From Chondrosia reniformis (lineage: Eukaryota; Porifera; Demospongiae; Chondrillida; Chondrillidae): a stretch of DNA of 64,000 nucleotides. The first letter of the stretch is position 1, and every line of letters begins with the position of its first letter. The position numbers and the translations under genes are program-made. The notes under the pieces are model-generated. The model did no database searches. It had not been told where the DNA came from and saw only the letters and a program-made list of their open reading frames with translations. The stretch is from NCBI GenBank assembly GCA_947172415.1, contig OX359201.1, positions 3,038,001 through 3,102,000 on the forward strand. Reading direction: 5' to 3'. Of this stretch, positions 31,813 to 44,700 are shown piece after piece.

Positions 31813-34226
31813 TGTATAGTGCATTTCAGCATAAATGACATATTTTTAAGCTTGTAGTGTACTTCAAACTAGGCTGACAAAACCAATTAATTTGAAAGTA
31901 GTGTCATTTTGAACCATGGTAGCCGAATTAACATTAATCCGAAACCTAGGAAACGGCCATAAAAAATGCGTGATTGGTTGCTAATGGTAACAGCAGTTGC
32001 GCAAGACCTGAAGAGGAAAAATTTGACAAGGAAATAAAACTTCGTTCTTTAAGTCTTAGTGGAAGAAGGTACGTTTACTAAACGCCACATATAGTTGAAT
32101 AAGGATATTGTCTAAGTATTTAAACCGAGAATTAGTTGACTTCTCCTCGGATTAATAAAAAAATACTAAAAGTTGGTTTTATCGTGTCTTCACCATAAGG
32201 GAATTTTTGGGCTTTTGACTTAGCCGATCATCACGGCCATTAGATATTTATTTTGTTATAGTGATATCCTAAAACTTGTCGCATTTAAATTTTTACTTTC
32301 TCTTCTAAGATGAGAAATATGCAACCTTGTTTTATTTACGGCGGTGAACTTTATGTAGCGCGTTTGGGAATTTTGTGAGACAGTGCTCTTGTTCCTGGTC
32401 TTAGATCTTTGTTAGACTATTTTTAAAGGATCATGCTAAACCTTACCGTATCGCTTTTCTAGAAATTTTGTTCAGGGATGGAGATATCACATCTTAAATT
32501 AGGAGAGCTTTCTACAAGTTTTCTAGTAATGTTAGAAGTTAAGATTCACGGTTTAGTCTTTTCTTAGAAGTGACACTAATAATAATATTAAAGCAAATTT
32601 CAGTATCAAGCTAGGTGTTATGTAAACTTTGTGGTATAAATGTATGTTATAAATTTTTATTGATTTATCCTTTATTTATGATAACTTTGATGAAAAATAG
32701 ATTAAGCTTCGCTGCTAGGGGCCTTCCTGTGGGACTTGTACTGTTTGACCTTAATATCAGCATCTCTTCCACTTTTCTCTCCCTCAATGTAGGCACGGTT
32801 GTAGTTGCGACACTTCCGGAAGTATTTTCTAATGAGGTCCAAAAAGACAGAGTCCAAAGCAGCTGGCACAGTATCTTTAAGTCCTGTCAAGGTGTAGTCA
32901 CAGTGGGCTCTGGCAAATTGTTTTGCTTTGGCCCAGCAGCACTCAATCGGATTGAGCTCAGGATGGAACTACATGCACAGATAAGTTAAACTCATCCATG
33001 AGTATACGTATATCTATATAGGTGTATACTTATATGATAGCCTCTTCTAAGAAAAATGTCACTAAATTTCATATATACCTTGGGATTGAAAAGACATCTG
33101 TGAATTTTTGCCTCCAAATAAGTCTGAACGCTACTCTTTTCAAACTTGAAATCTGGATACTCCTGGAGCCTCTTTACCATTTCAGACCTATTTAAATGAT
33201 CTGTCCTAACACCGCGTTCCCTTAGGACAATTTCAAGCCCTTTAGGGGTACCATCCTGGAAAACCATTGGCTGGGGAGTTCCATCTGGCAGTTTCCCAGG
33301 GTGCATCTTGGGTTGTTTCCCACCAGGCTTCATATTCATCCTATTGGCCACCAGTGCATCTTCTGCAAATGCAAGATGTCCGCTGCTATGATCAAATATC
33401 CATGCTAGCTCATAGAAGGTGGCTGGATATTTGAACTCGGCAATGCGTACAGCTTTTCGGACATTTCTTAAAAACTTTTCACCATCCCAATACCCATCTT
33501 TTTGAAATTCTAAGATTTCCCTTGCTTCCCTTGGAAAACTAGGGAAATCTTTTCTTGCTTCTTTCAATTCATCATCAGACAAGCCAAGATAACCTCCATG
33601 CTCCTCAATGAAATCGCTGACCATCAGTCCTTTTCCTTTCCCCTTAGGTCGTATGGCTCCAGAACCCGTTGCATCCACCCATACAGAACTCTGTGCATCA
33701 TTTGCATTAAACACTGTTTCATCGTGATAAATCAGGACTAGGTGGCGAGATTTTGAAGGATCACCTGGAAATAGGTAAGTTCTGATGAATTCTGCATACA
33801 GTATTGTTCTGGTGTTTTTGCATGCAACTCATACCTGAATTCCAAGATGGTGTGCCATCTTCATATAATGGTGGAGGCAAGTGAGATGATTCAAGGGCTT
33901 TGATCTTCTTCAGAAAACTCTTTCTGTATTCCACTACATCTGGCCGATCGTGGCCTTCGGCATAGCCTTGACGATACGGTCTTCTACTAAATCCTAAGTT
34001 CTTCATATAACGGTATGCAGAAGATTCACTTATTTTCTTTGAAAAGCCCTCTGGTAAAGTAAGACTTGTGATATAGTCGTTAAACCAAATCTGAAACTTG
34101 GAACTTGTCAAGGAATATTTAGGGTCGTGAACCTTTTCTCTTAGCCACTTGATGGACTTTCGAGTTATATCTTCCTGGTGTAATATCGATGGCCTGTAGT
34201 TATATGGTACATTGCCAAGGGCAATT
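31813..34226 (-). mobile_element. DDE transposon carrying an intron-containing transposase
   Basis: Unique sequence between a plus-oriented satellite block on the left and a minus-oriented block on the right. The transposase gene occupies 32702-34225. The ~890 bp to its left (31813-32701) hold no frame and would be the 3' flank. Terminal inverted repeats were not found, and the 5' side of the gene runs directly into satellite at 34227, so that end is probably lost. Confidence 0.6.
32702..34225 (-). CDS. DDE-type transposase, three exons
   Basis: Exon 1 is 34225-33835 (5' truncated by satellite), intron 33834-33765 (70 bp, GTATGA...TTTCCAG), exon 2 33764-33079, intron 33078-32969 (110 bp, GTATAT...CATGTAG), and exon 3 32968-32702 with stop TAA. 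Joins are in phase. Exon 1 has a winged-helix-like SSAYRYMKNLGFSRRPYR and GHDRPDVVEYRKSF. The presumed catalytic residues are Asp in LIYHDETVFN and Asp in WIFDHSSGHLAFAEDALVA (exon 2), and Glu in FHPELNPIECCW (exon 3). The ...LNPIE...W block is typical of the Tc1/mariner-IS630 group; a Zator-like family is another possibility. No internal stop remains after splicing, so apart from its missing start the gene looks whole. Lysine-rich C terminus. Confidence 0.75.
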
Positions 34227-36965
34227 AGTACATATAACTAGTACATACACATATACCTAGTTATTATAATAGTATATACAACTAGTACATACACCTAGTG
34301 TATACAACTAGTACATATAACTAGTTCACAAACATATAACCAGTACATACAAATAGTAAATAGAACTATATCATACAACTAGAACATACAACTAGTACCT
34401 ACAACTAGTTCACAAAACTAGTACATACAACTAGTTTCTAGTACATACAACTAGTGCCTTGCTAGTACCTAGTATAACTAGTACAAGAACCTACAAGTAC
34501 AAACAACTAGTACCTTCAAATAGAACATTCAACTAGTACATAGCTAGTACATACAACTAATATATACATACAACTAGTACCCACAACTAATACATAAAAT
34601 TTGTACATACAACTACTACATACAACTACCACATACAACTAGTACCTACAACTAGTAACCATAGCTAGTACTAGTGCATACAACTAGTACATACAACTAG
34701 TACTTGCAACTAGTATATATAACTAATACATAAAAATATAACTAGTACATATAAATAGTGCATCCACATAGTACATACAAGTACTACATAAAACCGGTAC
34801 ATACAACTACAAACTAGTACATACAACTAGTATATAAAATTAGAACATACAACTAGTACATACAGGAAGTACATAACTAGTATATGTACCTTATACATAC
34901 ACCTAGTATATATAACTAGCACATACAACTAGTGTGTATAAATAGTACAATCAACTAGTACATACAACTATTTCTTACAACTAGTAAATATAACTAGTAC
35001 CAGTACCTAACACTAGTGCATACAACTGGTTCATACAACTTATACATACAACTAGACCCTACAACTAGTTACTAGTACATACAACGACTTCATACAACTA
35101 GTCCATAGAACTAGTACTTACAATTAGTACATATACCTAGTACATACAACTTTTACATAAAACTAGTGCTACAGCTAGTATATACAACTAGTATATTCAA
35201 CTAGTACATATAACTAGTACACAGAACTAATTCACACACTAGTACACACAACTAGTATATATAACTAGTACATACAACTAGTACATTCTAGTAGTACATA
35301 CAACTAGTACACACAACTAGTACATACAACTAGTTCACACAACTAGTACCTACCCAGTAGTTAGTATAACTAGTACTAGAACGTACAACTAGTACCTACA
35401 ACTAGTACACACCACTAGTTATTACAACTAGTACACACTACTATTACAAATAAATAGTGCATACAACTAGTACATGCAACTAGTACATACAGCTAGTACA
35501 TATTACTAGTACATACAACTAGTACATACAACTGGAATATACAACTAGTACATACAACTATTACATAAAACTAGTGCTACAGCTAGTATATACAACTAGT
35601 ATATACAACTAGTACATATAACTAGTACACACAACTAATTCACACACTAGTACATACAACTAGTACATATAACTAGTACACACAACTAGTACATTCTAGT
35701 AGTACATACAACTAGTACACACAACTAGTACATACAACTAGTTCACACAACTAGTACCTACCCAGTACTTAGTATAACTAGTACTAGAACGTACAACTAG
35801 TACCTACAACTAGTACATACCACTAGTTATTACAACTAGTACACACTACTAGTACAAATAAATAGTGCATACAACTAGGACATGCAACTAGTACATACAG
35901 CTAGTACATATTACTAGTACATACAACTAGTACATACAACTGGAACATACAACTAGTACATACAACTAATATGTACAATTAGTACATATAACTAGTACCC
36001 ACAACCAGTACACACAACTATTATCGAGTACATACAACTAGTACATGCAACTAGTACAAAAAATTAGAACATAGAACTAGTACATATTACTAGTATATAG
36101 AACTAGTACATACACCTAGTAAATAACTAGTATATATAAATAGTTCATACACCTAGTACAAACAACTAGGACATACAAGTAATATATACATACAACTAGT
36201 ATATGCAATTCGTACATACAACTACTACATGCAACTACTACATACAACTTGTACCTACAACTATTCAATATAACTAATACTAGTATATACAACTAGTTTT
36301 TACAACCAGTACAAACAACTAGTACATTCAACTAGTTCACACAACTAGCACCTACCTAGTACTTAGTATATTTAGTACTAGAACGTACAACTAGTACCTA
36401 CAACTAGTACATACCACTAGTTATTACAACTAGTACATACTACTAGTACATATAAATAGTGCATACAACTAAGACATACAACTAGTACATACAACTAGTA
36501 CATATAACTAGTACATACAACTACTCACTATAACTTGTACAAACAACTAGTACACAAACTAGTATTGAGTACATACAACTCTTACATATAACTTGTACAA
36601 CGAATAGAACATACAACTAGTACATACAACTAATAGGTACAACTAGTACATATAACTAGTACGCACAACTAATACACACAACTAGTATCGAGTACATACA
36701 AGTAGTTCATACAACTAGTCCAAACAATTAGAACATACAACTAGTACATACAACTGGAATATACAACTAGCACATAGAACTAATAAATACAACTAGTACA
36801 TATAACTTGTACATGCACCTAGTTACTAGTCAATAAAACTAGTACATACAACAAGTAACTTCAACTAGTAAATATAGTTAGTAAATAAACAATTACACCC
36901 AACTAGTTCATAGAAGTATTAGATACAAATAGTACACACAACTACTACATAAAACAAGCACATAC
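34227..36965 (-). repeat. 13-bp satellite, block 5, reversed
   Basis: Units now read ACATACAACTAGT on the plus strand, the reverse complement of blocks 1-4. A higher-order unit of about 408 bp is visible: AACTAGTGCTACAGCTAG occurs at 35161 and 35569, with matching sequence following each. Confidence 0.92.
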
Positions 36966-37008
36966 AAAGGCTGGGATTGTTGCACAAACCTTAAAGTAAA
37001 TAGTAAGA

Positions 37009-37072
37009 CAAGATGTTCGAGTTTAAAAAACTTGTGGGCACCAGATGCCCCTAAGTAAACTTGAACTACTTG
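37009..37072 (+). repeat. Three-hairpin palindrome, copy
   Basis: 64 bp beginning CAAGATGTTCGAGTTTAAAA and ending AACTTGAACTACTTG. Inner GGGCACCAGATGCCC hairpin. Arms less perfect than at 14736. Confidence 0.7.
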
Positions 37073-37301
37073 GCTGGTTCTTATAGATATCCGGTTAAGC
37101 CATTTCCGATCGACTCTTGTTGGCCGTCAATTTTTCAAGGCCATATATCGTAGAAAACGTTTTTGTGCAAGCTCTACGTTACATAGTATTTGTAAGGGTG
37201 GTTTTTAAGTCCATTTCGTTCGTTCAATGTTCTACTCTAAGGAAGAGAAAGCTAATTTTAAGCTAGAAAACGAAAGCTAGCCGCACGTCCGCCATTTTTT
37301 G

Positions 37302-38115
37302 ACAGATATATACAGTGCAAGTTACAATATACTAAGGTAATCTAAATAAATAAATAAATAATATAATATAATATAATGTAATGTAATTAAATAATTCATA
37401 TGGTTCCAAGAAAGGATCTAGAAACAAAATGGGCATATCATCATAAAGTATAGGGTATAAAACTCGTTTTAAATTAAGGGATTTCTTATTTAGGCCTCCG
37501 TTTGTTAGAAAACGGAGGACAAAGTCTGCATATAAAAGACCAAGGACTATAGAAAACCAATGGAAAATTTATATTCAAACCATGTGTTATATTAATAATA
37601 AATTTTCATTTGTCAGATAACTGTGAAACCAATAAATATTGTGGTACATGTGCATAGGAAATGTCTGGCAAAGTTTTGCTTAATTAAATGAGCAAAATAA
37701 TCAAGATAATAATGAAGAATTCAATGTTACGATTGCGCAATCTGATGATATATTATGATGTTTCTCTTGTGCGTCACCAACACCTCTCGTATGTCGCTCC
37801 GTAAACATTTAGTGGATCTTGTGATATTGCGAAAACGTCACCTCCTTCGTTGCTAAAGAAGATCATCCCTTTCGTGAACGGCTATGACAAGTCGACGCTC
37901 TCCTACGAGAAGGAGCTACGGAATAAGCGAGAAGCAGCGAAGGTTAGATAAAGTGTATTTGTATACGTTCATGTTAAGTTTAAGCCTGAATTGTTGCTAT
38001 ATATATTGATGTAAAATAAATAAAATAAATTCGTTTAGACGACCGTAGTAAAACTTTGGTAGTTTAAGCTCTGCCATCTCTTCTTTTGTTTTCTGTTAAT
38101 ATTTTTACCTATCCA
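37302..38115 (+). repeat. ~800-bp dispersed repeat, copy A
   Basis: Matches 38808-39575 with an offset of about 1,499 bp at the marker CCTCCGTTTGTTAGAAAACG (37495 versus 38994). Clear divergence and small indels separate the copies. It contains (AATA)n and (TATAA)n microsatellites and a short CTCCGTTT hairpin. Non-coding as far as I can see. Confidence 0.8.
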
Positions 38116-38433
38116 TGTGTGTACATACGTATGCAGGAGTGTAATTGGATACGTAGGGGTGGATTTGGATAAATATGCGTGCGTGCAAGCTCATACGGTA
38201 CATATAGTCAATCTCTGAGTATATTGCTAGCCCCAGCAAAGGTATACTTACAATAGATAATAATATATATATATATATAATTAATTCAATCAAGTACTAC
38301 ACAATGCAAGTTACAAATTTAAAAATGGATGCAAGTATATATATTAATATATTTTTACTTGCAATTGTCCATGTGTAGCAATAAGGAGTGCTATATTAAG
38401 CGTGTTTAAATACAATCAAGTACTGCACAGTGC

Positions 38434-38815
38434 AAGTTACAAATTTATACACGGATGCAAGTGACTCCCAAGATAATCACACTGAGGTATATAATATAAT
38501 ACGGATGCAAAATGACTCCCAAAATAATTACAATCATGTATATTAAACGCTACAAGGTAGTACTAGTACTTAGTACTAAGTTGTGAAAAGGTAATTGGAA
38601 GACCATGCGTTTTAACCTTATATGATCTGTAGAGGCTATACTACTCTGTATGCAGCAGTTGAGAATTTCAGTGTGGCTAAAGTCTTGTAGCGTTTAATAT
38701 ACGTGATTGTGATTATTTTGGTTGTCATTTGCATCCGTATTATATTATATACCTCAGTGTGATTATCTTGGGAGTCACTTGCATCCGTATATAAATTTGT
38801 AATTTGCACCATATA
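38434..38815. mobile_element. Foldback element, short member
   Basis: The left arm (38434-38565, with GGATGCAAGTGACTCCCAAG) is mirrored on the right (38678-38815, CTTGGGAGTCACTTGCATCC). The arms are ~130 bp with few mismatches. The ~110-bp centre resembles, in reverse orientation, part of the centre of 39860-40610 (GTGAAAAGGTAATTGG is shared), so the two are one family. Confidence 0.75.
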
Positions 38816-39575
38816 CAGTACAAGTTACAATATACTAAGGTAATCTAATATAATATAATATAATATAAATAAATAAATAAATAATATAAATAATTCATAT
38901 GGCTCCAGGAAAGGACCTAACAACAGAATGGGCATAGTATCATAAAGTTTAGGGTATAAAACTCGTTTTAAATTAAGGGATTTTTGATGTAGGTCTCCGT
39001 TTGTTTGAAAACGGAGGACAAAGTCTGCATATAAAATGCCATAGGACTATAGAAAAGCTATAGAAAATTTATATTGAAAGCAAGTGTTGTATTGATAACA
39101 ATTATCAATTGGTCAGATCACTGTGAAACTGATATATATCATGGTACATGTGTATGTCAAACGTCTGGTGAAGTTTTGCTTAATTAAAGTTGCAAAATAA
39201 TCGAGATATACTGAAGAATTTAAGCTTGCAATTGCGCAATCTGGTGATGTATTGTGATGTTGCTCTAGTGCGTCATCAACATCTTCGCATTTAGTGGATT
39301 ATCATGTGACATTGCAAAAACGTCACCGCCTCCTCGTTGTTACAGAAGATCATCCTTTCGAGAACGGCTATGACAAGTCGACACTCTCCTATGAGAAGGA
39401 GCAACGGAATAAACCAGTTGTAGCGAAGGTTAGATAAAGCGTATTTGGTACGTTTCCGTTAAGTTTGAGGCAGAATTGTCCCTATATTGATGCAAAAGAA
39501 ATTCGTTTAGTCGACCGTATAGCTCTGTCTTCTCTTCTTACATTTTTTACTTGTCCATGTGTAGGAATTAGGAGT
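38808..39575 (+). repeat. ~800-bp dispersed repeat, copy B
   Basis: Second, diverged copy of 37302-38115. It abuts the right arm of the foldback at 38434-38815, and both copies begin CAAGTTACAATATACTAAGG. Confidence 0.8.
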
Positions 39576-39593
39576 GTTTGTTGCGATCATTAT

Positions 39594-39744
39594 GAGAATG
39601 AAGCCTTGTTGAGCGTCAGCAACATAAATTTACTAATTTCCTACTTGATATTCCCATTCCTTTATTTCTGATGAAGACTTCCGGGTTGAAACGTCCAGAA
39701 TTAGTAAATTTATGTTACTGATGTTCAACAAGGCTTTATTCTTA
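39594..39744. mobile_element. Foldback element with hammerhead-like core
   Basis: The arms 39594-39640 and 39698-39744 are inverted copies (CAACATAAATTTACTAATT versus AATTAGTAAATTTATGTT) of about 47 bp. The spacer holds CTGATGA...GAAAC at 39668-39692. A miniature inverted-repeat element built around that core. Confidence 0.65.
39668..39692 (+). ncRNA. Hammerhead-like ribozyme core (candidate)
   Basis: CTGATGA, extra A, a GACT/GGTT stem (two G-U wobbles) with loop TCCG, then GAAAC followed by GTC. ACGT after GAA is self-complementary, as in hammerheads that work as dimers. Same extra A as the other two sites. Activity is uncertain. Confidence 0.3.
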
Positions 39745-39859
39745 TCCATGTGTGTACGTTTTCCATGTGTACAGTAGAATCTCATAACGAAATTGCTCAT
39801 AGTGAATGTCTTAAGTATAGTGAAGGCTAATAACACTCAAGTACACTACACAGTGAAAG

Positions 39860-40610
39860 TTACTGGCAATATTAAAATTACAATCAAGTACTACACAGTA
39901 CAAGTTACAAGTTTAAGAGGGCCAAGTGACTGTACAATAGTAAAATTACAATCAAGTACTACACAGTACAAGTTACAAATTTAAGAGGGCCAAGTGACTG
40001 TACAATATTAAAATTACAATCAAGTACTAGCTACACATGCAGTGCAAGTTACAAATTTAAAGAGATCCAAGTGACCCCTAGGATAATCAGTATTTTAAAC
40101 AGTACAAGACTTTAGTCACACTAGTACTGTTGCAGGCTTTGAAATCCTCAACTACTGCATAGAGAGTAGTAGTTGATACAGATCATCCAATTGCATGGTA
40201 GAACAATGGCCTACCAATTACCTTTTCACATCTTAGTATAGACTGAAGATTATGCATCTGCATGCCATATATCAACAAAGGTTCCAGTATTAAAGGGGTC
40301 TCAGCTAATAACCACAGTAGATTTGATTTGCCTTGTGAGGGAGCTAAGAACACCGACGGTTGGTTGCATGCATTTGCATAATCAACAGGGTTAGAGACCA
40401 TTTTGCAACTTGTACACAAGGGACATAACATACGTTTATAAAGGCCTTGGCCTTTTTTGTCCTATCCTAGGGGTCACTTGGATCTCTTTAAATTTGTAAC
40501 TTGCACTGCATGTGTAGCTAGTACTTGATTGTAATTTTAATATTGTACAGTCACTTGGCCCTCTTAAATTTGTAACTTGTACTGTGTAATATTGCCAGTA
40601 ACTTTCACTA
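39860..40610. mobile_element. Foldback element, long member
   Basis: The right arm (about 40458-40610) is the reverse complement of sequence at 39860-40090. The left arm holds extra tandem copies of a 68-bp segment (CAATCAAGTA at 39881, 39949, 40017). The centre is ~370 bp and includes an 82-codon minus-strand open frame (40183-40431, CPLCTSCKMVSNPVDY) of unknown origin, possibly a captured fragment. Confidence 0.75.
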
Positions 40611-40690
40611 TATATATATATATACAAGACTATGAACAGGAAGCCATACGTTAACATGATTCTGAAAACAATATAGGGACGCCTGCATCG

Positions 40691-41210
40691 CCCCAACTAG
40701 TACATACAACTAGACCATACAACTAGTTACTAGTACATACAACTACTTCATACAACTAGTACATAGAACTAGTACTTACAATTAGTACATACATCTAGTA
40801 CATAAAACTATTACATAAAACTAGTGCTACAACTAGTATTTACAACTAGTATATACAACTAGTACATATTCTTATTACATACACATATAACTAGTACTTA
40901 CAAATTACTACTACTTACATCAACTTGTATCTAGTACATGCAACTAGGATCTACCTAGTACCTAGTATAACTAGAACTAGACCCCACAACTAGTATATAC
41001 AACCAGTACATATAAGTAGTATATAAAAATAGTATATACACCTAGTACATACAACTAGGACATATAGGTAATATATACAACTAGTACACACAACCAGTGC
41101 ATACAACTAGTGTATAGATACACCTAGAAACTGGTACATGCAACTAGTACATAGAATGAGTATATAAAACTCATACATACGACTTGTACAAACAACAAGA
41201 CACTAGTATG
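40691..41210 (-). repeat. 13-bp satellite, block 6, reversed
   Basis: Continues the reversed orientation of block 5 and shares its ACTAGTGCTACAACTAG marker near 40822, so the island 36966-40690 was probably inserted into one reversed array. Confidence 0.88.
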
Positions 41211-41702
41211 GGCCAGGAATTATAATTTTATACTATTTTGGTTTCGCAATCTTCGACTGATTATGACGTCATTAAAATGGCGAAATTATTGAGGCCTTGA
41301 CTCTGGGGCTATGAAAACCGTCATACTCAATAATAGCATTATCGCTCTCGCTTCTACAAAAGAATACAGCTCAGAAAATTTGCAATAATTTCGTTCTACA
41401 ATTAGTCTAAAAGCTTAAGTAGTTTTTTAGTTATGGCTGACGAAGAAGAAGAAGAATAATAGTAAGAAGAAGAATATGAAGAAGACGAAAATGGAAATTT
41501 TTAAGGTTTATTATTTCGCCAGCGGGAGATATTCGCTTGCTTTTAAGGTCTATTTAGAGTGAATATATTGTATATTTAGCTATACATAGCCTTGTTTTGT
41601 CGATTTTCGGCCTATTTCGGGATTTTGCTACTATACCGATGTATGGGGAAAACGAAAAAAACGCGTCATCCCTACATAGGGAGTACTACCGTACTCCCTG
41701 AT
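41211..41702 (+). mobile_element. 490-bp element ending in a hairpin, copy 1
   Basis: Starts ATGGGCCAGGAATTA and ends with the hairpin AGGGAGTAC-TACC-GTACTCCCT followed by GAT. It contains TGACGTCA (a CRE-type site) followed by AAAATGGCG, and later ATGGCTGACGAAG before a GAA-rich run. A second copy lies at 48276-48774. The terminal hairpin and lack of clear duplication recall non-autonomous Helitron-like elements, but the ends are not canonical. Confidence 0.6.
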
Positions 41703-44700
41703 GTACTAGTTATATATTTGTGTAATAGTACTGGCTATATTTATGTGTACTAATTATATGTACTAGGTGTATGTACTAGTTGCATGTACGAGTGGTGTGT
41801 ACTAATTTTATGAACTAGTTGTATACACTAGTTCTATGCACTAGCACTAGTTATATTTACTAGTTGTATGTACTAGTTGTGTGTACTAGATATGAACCAG
41901 TTGTAGGTACAAGTTTTATGCACTAGTTGTTTGTTCTAGCTATATATTAGTTGTATTTATTATTTATATGTACAGGTTATATGCACTAGTTGTATGTACA
42001 GTTGTGTGTACTATTTATGTGTACTAATTGTATCCACTTCATGTATGTACTAGTTTTATGTACTAGATATATGTAGTAGTTGTATGTACTATTGTATGTA
42101 CTAGTTGTATGTACTAGTTGTATGCACTAGTTGTTTGTACTAGCTGTGTACTAGTTTTATGTACTAGTTGTATTTATTAGTTCTATGTACTAGTTGTATG
42201 TACTAGTTGTATGTACTAGATGTATGTACTATTTATATGTACTGGCTATATGTAGAGTTGTGTGAACTAGTTATATGTAATAGTTGTGTGTATTAGTTCT
42301 ATGTACTATTTATATGTACTGCCTATATGTAGAGTTGTGTGAACTAGTTATATGTAATAGTTGTATGTATTAGTTGTCTGTACTAGTTGTATTTATTAGA
42401 AGTTTGTACTAGTTATATGTTCTAATTATTAGTTGTATGAACTAGTTATATGTACTAGGTTGTAGTTGTAGGCACTAGTTTTATGTACTACTTATATGTA
42501 ATATGCGTATGTACTATTTATATATACTAGTTAAATTTTTATGTATTAGTTATATGTAGTAGGTGTGTGTACTAGTTATATGTACTAGTTGCAAGTACTA
42601 GTTGTATTCACTAGTTGTATGGACTAGTACTAGCTATATTTACTAGTTGTGGGTACTAGTTGTTCGTGGTAGTTCTATGTAGTAGTTCTATGTACAAATT
42701 GTATGAACTAGTTGTGTGTTCTAGTTGTATTAATATATACTAGTTGTATGTACTAGTTTTATGTTCTTGTTGTAGATTCTTGTACTAGTTATACTAGGTA
42801 CCAGGAAGGTACTAGTCGTATGTACTAGAAACTAGTTTTATGTACTACTTCTATGCACTAGAAATGAATCACTTGTGTGTACAGGTTGTATGTACTAGTT
42901 GCATTTACTAGGTGTTTGTACTAGTTATATGTTTTAATTATTAGTTGTATGAACTAGTTATATGCACTAGTTCTATGTACTAGTTGTGTTTACTACATGC
43001 ATGTACTAGTTATATGTAGTAGTTGTATGGTCTAGGTGTATGTACTAGTTGTATTTACTAGTTTGTAGTTGTAGCACTAGTTGTATGTACTACTTATATG
43101 TAATATGCGTATGTACTATTTATATGTACTAGTTAAATTTTTATATATTAGTTATAGGTAGTAGGTATGTGTACTAGTTATATGAACTGGTTGCAAGTAC
43201 TAGTTGTATTCACTAGTTGTAAGGAATAGTCCTAGCTATATTTACTAGTTGTAGGTACTAGTTGTATGTGGTAGTTGTATGTAGTAGTTCTATGTACAAA
43301 TTGTATGAACTAGTTTTGTGTTCTAGTTGTATGTATATACTAGTTGTATGTACTAGCTATGTACTAGTTGTATTTTCTAGTTGTATGTACTAGTTTTATG
43401 TACTTGTTGTAGATTCTTGTACTTGTTAGTCTAGGTACTAGGAAGGTACTAGTTGTATGTACTTGAAACTAGTTTTATGTACTAGTTGTATGTACTAGTT
43501 TTATGAACTAGTTGTATGTACTAGTTGTATGTATCAGTTTTATGTAGTCCTTCTATGTACTAGCTGTATGTACTAGTTGTGTGTACTGATTGTACTTATT
43601 ATTTATATGTACTAGTAAAATTTTTATGTTCTAGTTATATGCACTAGTGTTATGTACAATTTGTATGAAGTAGATGTAAGTTCTATTTGTATATACTAGT
43701 TAAATGTACTAGTTGTATGTATTCGTTACTGGTTGTTAGTACTAGTTGTATGTTCCGGTTTTATGTACTAGTTCTAGTTTTATTTTCTAGTTGTATATGC
43801 TAGTTGTATGTACTAGTACTAGTAAGCTTGAGTACTAGTTAATCTATTTACTAAGTAGGCACTAGAAAATGTAATACTAGTTGGAGTTCTAGTTTAATGT
43901 CCTAGTTGTATGTACTATTTATATGTACTAATTTGATGTGTATGTTTCAATCATAGGTACTAGTTGTAAATACAAGTTGTGTGAAGTAGTTGTTAGCCTA
44001 GTTGTATGCGCTAGTTGTATGTACTAGTTGTATGTACTAGTTATATGTATTACTTGTTTGTACTTGTTTTACATACTAGTAGAAAGTACTAGTTGTGTGT
44101 AATAGATGTATGTACTAGTTGAAAATACTAGTTGTCAGTACTAGCTATATTTTATAGTAGTATAAACTAGTTGTATGTACTAGTACTAGTTATACCAGAT
44201 ATTAAGTAGGTATTAGTTAATTGCACAAGTACTAGTTATATTAAATATTTGTAGGTACTACTTATATTTACTAGTCGAATGTAATAGTTGCATGTACTAA
44301 TTGTATATAATAGTTGTATGTAGCCGTTGTATGTTCTAGTTATGTACTAGTTGTATGTAATAGTTGTATGTACTAGTAGGATTAACTAGTGGAATGTACA
44401 AGTAAAGGCAATATATACTAACTGTAAGCAATAGTTGTATGTACTTAGGTGTATATAGTAGTTGTATGTTCTAATTGTTTGAACTAGTTCTATGTACTAA
44501 TTGTATGTACTAGTTATGTACTAGTTATATGAACTAGTTTTATGTCCTAGTTGAATGTGCTACTTGTATGTACTAGTTGTATGTACTATTTGTATGTACT
44601 AGTTGTATGTACTAGGTGTATGTACTAGTTATGGGTACTAGTTGTAAGTTCTAGTAGTAGTAAAACTAGATACTAAGCAGGTATTAGCTGTATGTAAAAG

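Larger units (their letters stand above)
36966..40690. other. Satellite-free island rich in foldback repeats
   Basis: No host gene was recognised. It contains a three-hairpin palindrome (37009), two diverged copies of an ~800-bp repeat, two related foldback elements and a foldback with a hammerhead-like core, listed separately. Small open frames here on both strands lie in repeats. Confidence 0.6.

Noticed and set aside
32615-32989. 124-codon plus-strand frame
   Set aside because: Antisense to exon 3 of the transposase, which has the FHPELNPIE signature and a proper splice acceptor.
34227-36965. Telomeric repeat
   Set aside because: The reversed units read ACATACAACTAGT, not a TTAGGG-type repeat, and the block is internal.
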